DNA of 38,676 nt from Erysipelotrichaceae bacterium (GTDB taxonomy: Bacteria > Bacillota_I > Bacilli_A > Erysipelotrichales > Erysipelotrichaceae). The stretch is taken from contig JAFQZR010000015.1 in the NCBI GenBank assembly GCA_017405785.1, forward strand, positions 38,360-77,035. The letters run 5' to 3'. The first letter of the stretch is position 1, and each line of letters starts with the position of its first letter. Under the pieces are notes generated by a model, which was given only the letters and a program-made list of their open reading frames with translations, had not been told where the DNA came from and ran no database searches. The position numbers and the translations under genes were made by a program. This document shows, piece by piece, positions 16,090 through 22,575 of this stretch.

Positions 16090-16521
16090 TCAAACTTGTT
16101 TTTTACTGTTGTTTTTGCTCAGTTTTTTATAAAAAATGATTTCAAGCGGTTCTTTGGGCAATACCAATGCTCCCCTGTCCGTATAGCCGAGTTTTCTGTA
16201 AAAGAACTGAGCTTCTTCGTCCGACTGTGTTGAAGTCAAAACAAATTTGTAGCCTTGTTCTGCCATCTCGTGCTCCCAGAACTCAACCAGTGTTCTGCCG
16301 TATCCTTTTCCTCGTTGTTCTTCAGTAACGTACAGCAAATTCATAAACGGGATGTTGTCCCAGAACAGATTGAATCTCAGCCAACCTCCGTATTCGCCGT
16401 TAATGAACAGAAGAATGATCCTTTTCATTTTGATCGAGTTCTTCATTTCTTCCTTTGAAATGTGCTCATCGTATTCCGAAACCATTTCAAGGTCGCCCGG
16501 TTTTGCGTATCGGATTTCCAT
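16090..16521 (-). CDS. GNAT family N-acetyltransferase
   Basis: The 143-residue protein begins MEIRYAKPGDLEMVSEYDEH and has the acetyl-CoA binding motif A as VTEEQRGKGYGRTLVEFW (residues about 70-87) and motif B as EEAQFFYRKLGYTDRGALV, which together define GNAT enzymes. They move an acetyl group from acetyl-CoA to an amine; the acceptor (antibiotic, peptide or metabolite) cannot be told. AAGGAGA lies 6 bases before the ATG. It is in the cargo of the element between repeat copies 2 and 3, behind the serine recombinase and with the same orientation. Confidence 0.92.
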   Translation of the reverse strand: MEIRYAKPGDLEMVSEYDEHISKEEMKNSIKMKRIILLFINGEYGGWLRFNLFWDNIPFMNLLYVTEEQRGKGYGRTLVEFWEHEMAEQGYKFVLTSTQSDEEAQFFYRKLGYTDRGALVLPKEPLEIIFYKKLSKNNSKKQV

Positions 16522-16621
16522 ATTTTTTCTCCTTGTATAACGTATATTTCTGCTCTCGGACAGTTTTTACCATTCCGGATTTGACTGTCAAAAGATCATC
16601 AAATCCCGATTTTCTTCTCCA

Positions 16622-17239
16622 TTACTTTCTGCTCTCCAGTTTACCGCGCTTGACCTCCTCAGGCTTTGTTATCCTGCCCTCGGCAGCCAGCCTGTTGAGA
16701 TGCTTGTTAAGAGTCGTGCGCGAAATGCCGAATTCCTTCATGATCTTCTTCTGGTAAATGTAATTGTCCTTCCATTCATTATACATCTCAACCAGCTTGT
16801 CATCGTTGATGACTTTTTTCTTTCGGCCAAGCTTCTTGCCTTTGGCCTTTGCTATGGCGATGCCCTCAGCCTGACGCTCAAGTATCACCGATCTCTCGAA
16901 TTCAGAGAGAGCCGCAAATATTGTTAATACTAATTTGCCTGAAGAAGTAGTGGTATCGACATTCTCCTTTAAGGACTTGAACTCAACATTCTTTTCGGTC
17001 AGCTGCTCAACAAGAGATAAAAGGTCTTTGGTGCTTCTTGAGAAACGGGAGAACTCGGTAACGATGACGGTATCACCCTCACGGACGAAGTCCATCATCT
17101 TCTGCAGCTCAGGTCTTTTGGTGTCCTTGCCGCTTAACTTATCCAGGAAGATCTTTTCGCAGCCGTATTTCTTTAAAGCTTCCATCTGGCGGTCTTCATT
17201 CTGAGAAACAGTACTTACTCTGGCATATCCAACTAACAT
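16622..17239 (-). CDS. Serine recombinase (resolvase/invertase type)
   Basis: The 205-residue protein starts MLVGYARVSTVSQNEDRQ, with catalytic Ser9 in YARVST, followed by the conserved EFSRFSRSTKDLL and the dimer-helix segment FAALSEFERSVILERQAEG, and ends with a helix-turn-helix (YQKKIMKEFGISRTTLNKHL) that binds DNA. It cuts and rejoins DNA through a phospho-serine link as a site-specific resolvase or invertase. The ATG at 17239 has GGAGGG 7 bases upstream; an ATG 15 codons further upstream has none. It is divergent from the ribbon-helix-helix gene, and the palindrome at 17318-17329 may be a shared control site. No obvious invertible segment was found. Confidence 0.95.
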   Translation of the reverse strand: MLVGYARVSTVSQNEDRQMEALKKYGCEKIFLDKLSGKDTKRPELQKMMDFVREGDTVIVTEFSRFSRSTKDLLSLVEQLTEKNVEFKSLKENVDTTTSSGKLVLTIFAALSEFERSVILERQAEGIAIAKAKGKKLGRKKKVINDDKLVEMYNEWKDNYIYQKKIMKEFGISRTTLNKHLNRLAAEGRITKPEEVKRGKLESRK

Positions 17240-17317
17240 GGGCCTACCCTCCATTATCATGTTTTTTATTTCTTCATATACCATATTTTAACACATAAAT
17301 GATGCTCAATATAGATG

Positions 17318-17340
17318 TTATGCGCATAATAATGTATAAT
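17318..17340 (+). promoter_or_regulatory. Palindrome and -10 box between divergent recombinase and RHH genes
   Basis: TTATGCGCATAA (17318-17329) is a perfect 12-bp palindrome, and TATAAT (17335-17340) follows 5 bases later. A palindrome just upstream of a -10 box is a usual repressor site; the RHH protein encoded next to it is the obvious candidate to bind. No convincing -35 box is visible. Confidence 0.5.
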
Positions 17341-17631
17341 ACTGTCAGAAGGAGGGGAAAAGTTATCATTACTGACGAAGAGAGCTCTTTTGAAGTCGTT
17401 GATGAGAAGGAAATAGGTAAGGATACCATAGAAAGGAAGATAAAGACTTCCCATGGCAAATACATCTATGAATACATGAAGAGACACTATACCAGGGTAA
17501 ATTGCCTAATCTCGAAAGAAGAGGAGGAAGTGTTAAGGAAGCTGGGCATAGTACCCAACAAGTCCCAGTACATAGTGGAGCTCATCAAGGCCGACATCGA
17601 GCGTGAGAAAAGAGAAAAAGGTGAAAAATAA
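17332..17631 (+). CDS. Ribbon-helix-helix-like DNA-binding protein (start uncertain)
   Basis: The C-terminal 45 residues (YTRVNCLISKEEEEVLRKLG, then NKSQYIVELIKADIEREK) fit a ribbon-helix-helix fold: a short strand, then two helices. Such proteins repress promoters as dimers. The start is unclear. The ATG at 17332 has no ribosome binding site and touches the TATAAT box, while a perfect AGGAGGGG at 17350-17357 points to GTT (17362), ATC (17365) or ATT (17368) in the same frame, which would give about 89 residues. It is followed by a strong terminator and then the integrase, so it may control element excision or its own promoter. Confidence 0.65.
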   Translation: MYNTVRRRGKVIITDEESSFEVVDEKEIGKDTIERKIKTSHGKYIYEYMKRHYTRVNCLISKEEEEVLRKLGIVPNKSQYIVELIKADIEREKREKGEK

Positions 17632-17632
17632 A

Positions 17633-17669
17633 GGTCAGCTGCCTATATCTTGGCGGATAACAGCTGACC
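17633..17669 (+). other. Hairpin after the RHH gene
   Basis: GGTCAGCTG pairs perfectly with CAGCTGACC over a 19-base loop, directly after the RHH stop codon. It has no T-run of its own and could protect the mRNA end or bind a protein. Confidence 0.5.
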
Positions 17670-17681
17670 CGGATACAAATT

Positions 17682-17712
17682 ACCATATCAAAAATTTGAT
17701 GTGGTCTTTTTG
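17682..17712 (+). terminator. Terminator between RHH and integrase genes
   Basis: ACCATATCAA / TTGATGTGGT (one G-U pair) with a 4-base loop is followed by CTTTTTG. Confidence 0.85.
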
Positions 17713-17763
17713 TAATTCTCATTTTAACACCTAAGACGGAAGTAATACAACAGAGAGCGTGAA

Positions 17764-18963
17764 ATGGCAAGCTATCTTAAAAAGAAACCGTATGTGTATA
17801 AGGACTGCCCCGGATACATCGGGGTGACACTTCTGTATCCGTATTATGTATGCGGCAAGAGATACCATAAGGTCAAAAGGTTCCGCATACCGCTGGACAT
17901 GGACGAAAAGGAAAGGGAGATATTCTTAAGAAATAAGAAAAGGGAGATGATAGAGAAATGGCAGTCAGAGGGGTATGTTACAGTGAGGGATAAATCAAAC
18001 AGATATCTGGAGCACGTCGAACTTAAACAGGAACCTGAGACGTTTGCTGAGGTCGCAAAGCATTACCTCAATCACAAGAAGAAAGAAGTTTCGGTGATGG
18101 CATACAAGGCCAAATACAATATCTACTGCGAGTTATGCAATGCAATGGGTGAGATGAAGATGAAAGACTTACGAGGGCTGGACATCCAGAACTATCTTGA
18201 TAAGTGCTTTGAAAAGGGTCTTACGTATAATACGGTCACCGTATATTTCGGCAATATCAAGACCCTGTTCAACTACGCAGAAGTGCTGGGGATCATCGAA
18301 AGAAATCCCATCAGCAAGATGAGGAGGCCGAAAAAGCAGAAGGACATGGCCAACAGCATGCCATTTGTGATGACACTGGAGCAGGTTGAGGAAATGCTGA
18401 AGGCAATTGAGAATGATCCGATCTTTGATAAGGCCATGATCTATGTGCCACTGTATACCGGAATGAGGATAGGGGAGATAACAGGTCTTAAGTGGAAAGA
18501 CATCGATTTTGAAAACAGAAAGATATACGTGAGAAGAGCACTGCATATTTGGGAAGGCAGAGTAGTAGAACACAGTCCGAAGAACGGTGAGCAAAGAGTG
18601 GTACCGATATTCTCAGATAGATTTCTCAACGTATTGAAAGAATACAAGGAGTCATTGCATGAGATGGAAAGAGATGGGGAAGAGGAACTGGTATTCATGA
18701 CAGTGAAAGACAAACCGCTTTTTGATCCGGCATTTGGAAAAAAACTGAAGAAGATGAAGGCAAAGCATCCTGAGATACCGGCAGAGATGCATGCACACGC
18801 ATTCAGGCACACGTTTACCAGCATAATGATAAACAGGAAGAATGTGAACCCGGTGTACGTGGCAAAAATACTGGGGCATAAGAGAATAGAGATCACATTA
18901 TTTACATATAACCACACAATGATAGAGGATATAGAGAGGGCTGTGAAAGGCCTGGAGTTTTGA
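17764..18963 (+). CDS. int: Tyrosine recombinase / integrase of a mobile element
   Basis: The 399-residue phage/ICE-type integrase has an N-terminal arm-binding region (about 1-80), a SAM-like core-binding domain (about 90-190) and a catalytic domain with all expected residues: Arg235 in TGMRIGE, Lys273, His345 and Arg348 in HAFRH, His372 in LGHKR and the nucleophile Tyr382 in FTYNH. It cuts and joins att sites during insertion and excision. The gene ends about 150 bp from repeat copy 3, the usual place of an integrase beside its att site. The ribosome binding site is poor (GAGAGCGTGAA), which suggests low expression. The fit between this integrase and the prepilin-peptidase repeat is inferred from position. 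Confidence 0.95.
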   Translation: MASYLKKKPYVYKDCPGYIGVTLLYPYYVCGKRYHKVKRFRIPLDMDEKEREIFLRNKKREMIEKWQSEGYVTVRDKSNRYLEHVELKQEPETFAEVAKHYLNHKKKEVSVMAYKAKYNIYCELCNAMGEMKMKDLRGLDIQNYLDKCFEKGLTYNTVTVYFGNIKTLFNYAEVLGIIERNPISKMRRPKKQKDMANSMPFVMTLEQVEEMLKAIENDPIFDKAMIYVPLYTGMRIGEITGLKWKDIDFENRKIYVRRALHIWEGRVVEHSPKNGEQRVVPIFSDRFLNVLKEYKESLHEMERDGEEELVFMTVKDKPLFDPAFGKKLKKMKAKHPEIPAEMHAHAFRHTFTSIMINRKNVNPVYVAKILGHKRIEITLFTYNHTMIEDIERAVKGLEF

Positions 18964-19115
18964 CGGTAGATCCAGCATATAGAGAGATCTGCAGAGGGAT
19001 ATCATATAAAAATGGGATTTAGATCTAGAGAGGTTTACCAGATCTATGGATCTTGTTTTTTCTCATTTTTTCAGTTTGAAGATTTCCTAAATATCTTTAA
19101 GCACCTGGAAGCAAA
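18964..19115. other. Integrase-to-att interval with repeated AGATCT-rich motifs
   Basis: No gene. AGATCTGCAGAG, AGATCTAGAGAGG and CAGATCTATGGATC recur within 80 bp; they could be arm-type integrase sites, though the last two also form the terminator at 19021-19060. Confidence 0.4.
19021..19060 (+). terminator. Probable integrase terminator
   Basis: AGATCTAGA pairs with TCTA-TG-GATCT (2-base bulge) and is followed by TGTTTTTTC, 58 bases after the integrase stop codon. Confidence 0.6.
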
Positions 19116-19181
19116 TTTTTTGTAATCGCTGATAGCAATACACAGCAACAATATCAGCAAAACGATTAAATCAAATCTCAT
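19071..19181 (-). pseudogene. Displaced 5' end of a prepilin peptidase gene (36 codons)
   Basis: From ATG at 19181 the first 21 codons match the intact gene (MRFDLIVLLILLLCIAISDY) with two synonymous changes and one Phe-to-Leu change, then leave it at ...DYKK and stop 15 codons later. The pattern of mild, mostly silent change says this was once a working gene start. Confidence 0.85.
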
Positions 19182-19218
19182 CAAAACAACCCGCCTTTCG
19201 ACGGGTCATTATAGCGTG
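19116..19218 (-). repeat. Copy 3 of the prepilin-peptidase 5' repeat (att-like)
   Basis: It matches copy 1 from TTTTGTAATCGC through the GACCCG / CGGGTT stem and the TATAAT-like box. The hairpin arm has two G-U pairs in place of Watson-Crick pairs. It lies next to the integrase gene and is the outermost copy, hence probably the original upstream end of the target gene. Confidence 0.85.
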
Positions 19219-19388
19219 GGACTTATCAGGCTGAGAAAAAGTCGTCTGCAAGGCGACCATTTTCATGCTACGAGAATGCATATTTATATTGTAGAAACAA
19301 ATGTATTATTAAAAAAGACAAAGTCCGTTTTTTTGGACAGTATACTCTTAATAGTATGTCAGAATATAGTTGTAAGGAGGATATAACG

Positions 19389-19844
19389 ATGGGACAGGGA
19401 TATTTGGTTAAGTGTAGGAATTGTAATTATGAAGAATTGTTGAATCTGGGAGTTGGCATGTTTTTCCCAGGTGAATACAGAAAACTGATCAAGATGATAG
19501 AAGATGGTGAATATGGTGCTGAACCGGCAGAGTACTTTCTCAATAATCCGGGAGCAGTAGTAGATGCTCAGCTGGAACTGTACTATTGCTCTGAATGTCA
19601 TAACTATGAAGTTGATTACAATCTTTCTTTATACAGACATAAAGATAACAGGGAAATAAGCAACGGTTATTGGTTAAAACAGGAAGATTATGACAGGGAA
19701 TATGTATTTGTCAAAGCATACAAACACATTTGTAATAGATGTGGTAAGCATATGCATAAGATCAGAGAATCAGAAATGAACAACTTGGTTTGCCCTGAAT
19801 GTGGGAAACCGTTAGAAGTGTCAACAGGAGTGATGTGGGACTAA
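19389..19844 (+). CDS. Double zinc-ribbon protein, 151 aa
   Basis: I do not recognise a named family. Two metal-binding pairs frame the protein: CRNCNY (near residue 9) with CSECHNYE (near 67), and CNRCGKHMHK (near 121) with CPECGKPLEV (near 140). These are typical rubredoxin-knuckle zinc ribbons. The segment between is acidic and has no membrane helix. The ATG at 19389 has a perfect AAGGAGG site; an earlier in-frame ATG at 19356 overlaps it and is rejected. The stop is only 2 bases before the start of the RHH gene, so these are co-transcribed and may be a regulator with its partner. Confidence 0.8.
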   Translation: MGQGYLVKCRNCNYEELLNLGVGMFFPGEYRKLIKMIEDGEYGAEPAEYFLNNPGAVVDAQLELYYCSECHNYEVDYNLSLYRHKDNREISNGYWLKQEDYDREYVFVKAYKHICNRCGKHMHKIRESEMNNLVCPECGKPLEVSTGVMWD

Positions 19845-19846
19845 AA

Positions 19847-20026
19847 ATGAGAGATAAAACAAAGACATCCACTGCCGCAAAACGCAGATATAACGAAAAG
19901 ACATATACAATGCTGGCAGCACAGTTGCCCAAGGAACTGGTTGCTGAATTTAAAGCAAAATGTAAGAGACAGGGTGTGTCGCAGGCTAGTATACTTAAAG
20001 TAGCACTAGAAACCTACCTTGCATAG
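19847..20026 (+). CDS. Ribbon-helix-helix (CopG/Arc-type) small DNA-binding protein
   Basis: The 59-residue protein has a basic N-terminus and a textbook RHH pattern: a strand (TYTMLAAQLP), helix 1 (KELVAEFKAKCKRQG) and helix 2 (SQASILKVALETYL). Proteins of this size are often antitoxins or plasmid-type repressors. The start is chosen at ATG 19847; GTG at 19835 lies 4 bases after an AGGAG site and is an alternative that adds four residues. It sits 2 bp after the zinc-ribbon gene and 12 bp before the nucleotidyltransferase gene. RHH plus nucleotidyltransferase would fit a toxin-antitoxin-like pair, but this is inference only. Confidence 0.8.
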   Translation: MRDKTKTSTAAKRRYNEKTYTMLAAQLPKELVAEFKAKCKRQGVSQASILKVALETYLA

Positions 20027-20038
20027 GGCGGTGATAAT

Positions 20039-20800
20039 ATGGAAGAAATAATCAAAAACAAACTCAAAGAAATAGAAGAGAAAGAAAATATCAGGATCAT
20101 TCTGGCAGTAGAGTCAGGTTCCAGAGCTTGGGGTTTTGCCTCGCCGGACAGTGATTATGATGTCAGGTTTATTTATGTCAGGCCAAAAGAAGAATACCTG
20201 AAATTAAGAAAGAGAAGGGATGTCATTGAATATCCCATCAATGATGAACTGGATATCAATGGATGGGATCTGGATAAAACACTCAGATTACTCCATGACA
20301 GTAATCCTACACTCTTTGAATGGTTCAACAGTCCGATAGTATATAAGGAAACTGAAGAAGCTGATAAGATCAGAGAACTATTCGATAGTCACTTCTCCGT
20401 AAAGAAGAGCCTGTATCACTACCTCAACATGTCTACAAGAAACTACAGAGAGTTCATTAGGGATCATGAACTGGTAAAGGCAAAGAAGTATTTCTATGTA
20501 CTAAGACCAATACTGGCAGCCAGATATATTCTTAGAACAAAGAAGATACCGCCAATTGAATTCGATGTATTAAGAAAAGAAGAACTTCCGGAGGAACTGA
20601 ATGAACCGGTAGATTACCTGCTGGATATCAAGATCAATAATCCGGAAGTAAAGAAGATCAGACCGGTTGTCAAACTTAATGAATTTCTGGAGAAGGAGCA
20701 CATAACGTTGAAACTTCTGGCAGAAAGCATTGAGGATGACAGAAATAAGGATTGGAGAGACATAGACGATCTGTTTATCAGATTACTGGAAAGGAGATAA
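20039..20800 (+). CDS. RlaP/YcgL-type nucleotidyltransferase
   Basis: The 253-residue protein has the polymerase-beta nucleotidyltransferase signature VESGSRAWGFASPDSDYDVR (residues 24-43), with Gly27-Ser28 and the metal-binding Asp39 and Asp41. The following pattern (WDLDKTLRLLHDSNPTLFEW, SPIVY, then YRILRTKK-like helices) is that of the YcgL/RlaP family (COG3541), named for a predicted RNA-repair role. Length is normal for the family. The GGGCGGTGAT ribosome binding site precedes the ATG. It lies in a row with the zinc-ribbon and RHH genes upstream and a Sel1-repeat protein 5 bp downstream. Target and reaction are unknown. Confidence 0.88.
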   Translation: MEEIIKNKLKEIEEKENIRIILAVESGSRAWGFASPDSDYDVRFIYVRPKEEYLKLRKRRDVIEYPINDELDINGWDLDKTLRLLHDSNPTLFEWFNSPIVYKETEEADKIRELFDSHFSVKKSLYHYLNMSTRNYREFIRDHELVKAKKYFYVLRPILAARYILRTKKIPPIEFDVLRKEELPEELNEPVDYLLDIKINNPEVKKIRPVVKLNEFLEKEHITLKLLAESIEDDRNKDWRDIDDLFIRLLERR

Positions 20801-20805
20801 GTACA

Positions 20806-22332
20806 ATGCCAATAACAAAGGAAACACTAAAGAAGTTTGCTGTCTATGAAATATCAGGTGATATTTTTAATGATGATTACAGTTTTGAAGACTCATATGA
20901 GATGACTCTTGATGATTTCAAAACCGTGGTAAGAAAGATAGAAGCAAATAAAGATCAGTCATATGATCAGTTCTGGGAAGACTGGGTTGGATGGATTATT
21001 GATGATGAGGTTGCAAAGCACTTATGCATCGATGATGTAGTGTTTGGTTCATGGTTGCCGGAATCAGGGTTGATCAGAAACGAAAGAGAACTGATTGGAT
21101 ATCTCATTGATGCCCTGGACCATTACTGCAATGATTTTTATACCATTGATCAATCACTAAATTTTGAGGAGATCAGGGAAGTCTTGGCTGACTATGAGAT
21201 CAATCAGTCAAAGCCACTTACGGAATGGGAATTCCCGGACAGAATCAAGGAGATCTTTATTAAATATGTTGACCAGAATGTTAATACACCGGAAAAGATT
21301 TCTGAAGATGAATTGGTTCTGTTCAAAAGATATATTGATGAGTTAATTGAGAAAGATAATGTCAATGCATTGGATATTAAAGGCTATCTGTGTTATGGTG
21401 GATCACCATTCTATGATTGCGACTGGTATACCAGCAGAGACTGTATTACTAGAGCATTTGAGCTCACAGCAGACGCACAATACGCAAATACGTTGGGCTA
21501 TATTTATTATTACGGGCGCTGCAATAACGGCGTGCCGGAGTATGAGAAAGCTTTCAATTATTATGTATTTGGTCATGTCAATAACTGGTATGAATCGTCC
21601 TATAAACTGGCTGACATGTACAGATCCGGGAAAGGTGTTATAAAGAGTGAAAAAACGTATGAGGAAATGATCAAAGAACTCTATTACCATGCTTATAGAG
21701 ATTTCTGTATGGATAGTTCTCTGAAACTGGCAGATGTTGCTTTGAGAATGGGCAGTATATACGAGGAACACCATCCGCATAGTGCATATCATTACTATCT
21801 CATTGCAGACTATGTCATGAAGAAAAGATTACCTTTCCACGAATACGGAGATGCTAAGGTTTCTCAAAGCATCAATGAAGCACTCGATAGAGTAAAGGAA
21901 AAGGTAGATCATAAATCCCAAAAGACTATAACATATGAAAACGCCGGTTATATTCGCAATGCGTTGGCTTACAATGGTGTATGTAAGGCAAAGGTAAAAC
22001 AACTGTCAAATGGTTATAAGATGTCAATAACCAGGATAACAAGAAATGAGCCGGAAAAGATGTTGATTGCAATACCGGAATGTGACTTCTGCACTTTAAC
22101 GGATGAACTTGTGTTGTACTTTGATGGCGAACGTCCTTCAAAATTACCGGATGAATTTGTATTTAATAATGTTTATAACAGTTATGCTTCCAATAATGGT
22201 GATGTATCAATCTTTAAGTTTGGTGATGACATAGTTGCTATGGCAGGAGTTAAATACAAGGTTAAACTTAAGCATTCAAAGTATGATACTGCAACGGAAT
22301 TCATTTATCTTGAGGATGATAAATTAATTTGA
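20806..22332 (+). CDS. Sel1/TPR-like repeat protein, 508 aa
   Basis: The middle of the protein (about residues 200-350) shows Sel1-type helical repeats, for instance ANTLGYIYYYGRCNNGVPEY and SSYKLADMYRSGKGVIKSEK. These usually form a scaffold for protein binding. The first 180 residues are acidic and helical; the last 130 look like a beta-rich domain. No signal peptide or catalytic motif is seen. The ATG at 20806 has an AAAGGAGAT site; an earlier start would overlap the nucleotidyltransferase gene. It is the last gene of a four-gene run ending in a terminator at 22409. Its function is not known. Confidence 0.82.
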   Translation: MPITKETLKKFAVYEISGDIFNDDYSFEDSYEMTLDDFKTVVRKIEANKDQSYDQFWEDWVGWIIDDEVAKHLCIDDVVFGSWLPESGLIRNERELIGYLIDALDHYCNDFYTIDQSLNFEEIREVLADYEINQSKPLTEWEFPDRIKEIFIKYVDQNVNTPEKISEDELVLFKRYIDELIEKDNVNALDIKGYLCYGGSPFYDCDWYTSRDCITRAFELTADAQYANTLGYIYYYGRCNNGVPEYEKAFNYYVFGHVNNWYESSYKLADMYRSGKGVIKSEKTYEEMIKELYYHAYRDFCMDSSLKLADVALRMGSIYEEHHPHSAYHYYLIADYVMKKRLPFHEYGDAKVSQSINEALDRVKEKVDHKSQKTITYENAGYIRNALAYNGVCKAKVKQLSNGYKMSITRITRNEPEKMLIAIPECDFCTLTDELVLYFDGERPSKLPDEFVFNNVYNSYASNNGDVSIFKFGDDIVAMAGVKYKVKLKHSKYDTATEFIYLEDDKLI

Positions 22333-22408
22333 CAGTCGAAGCTAACAGCTTGTAGCAAAACAAGCAAATTAGATTTCAAAGTTTTTGTGATATTAATACA
22401 GAGGTAAG

Positions 22409-22430
22409 ACCAGATTGATTTCTGGTTTTC
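22409..22430 (+). terminator. Terminator behind the Sel1-repeat gene
   Basis: ACCAGA / TCTGGT with a 6-base loop, followed by TTTTCTTCGTTTTT. Confidence 0.75.
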
Positions 22431-22503
22431 TTCGTTTTTGCACTAAAGCGAGACAAAAACAGGATTTTCAGGAATTATGAACCAGATATCTTCTTTGGAA
22501 TAT

Positions 22504-22533
22504 TTACGACAATTTACTTGTAAATGGTATAAT
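22504..22533 (+). promoter_or_regulatory. Promoter of the zinc-ribbon nuclease gene
   Basis: TTACGA (22504-22509), 18 bases, TATAAT (22528-22533). A start of transcription near 22540 supports ATG 22576 rather than the earlier in-frame ATG at 22477. Confidence 0.6.
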
Positions 22534-22575
22534 AGTGTTAGTAGATTATTTATACAACGAAAGGCGGCTATTATT

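Noticed and set aside
16622-17239. Invertible promoter or gene shuffled by the serine recombinase
   Set aside because: No matching inverted repeats flanking a promoter or gene were seen around it.
17633-17712. CRISPR-like repeats or a second att site in the RHH-integrase gap
   Set aside because: The two inverted repeats are a hairpin and a terminator; no regularly spaced direct repeats occur here or elsewhere in the window.
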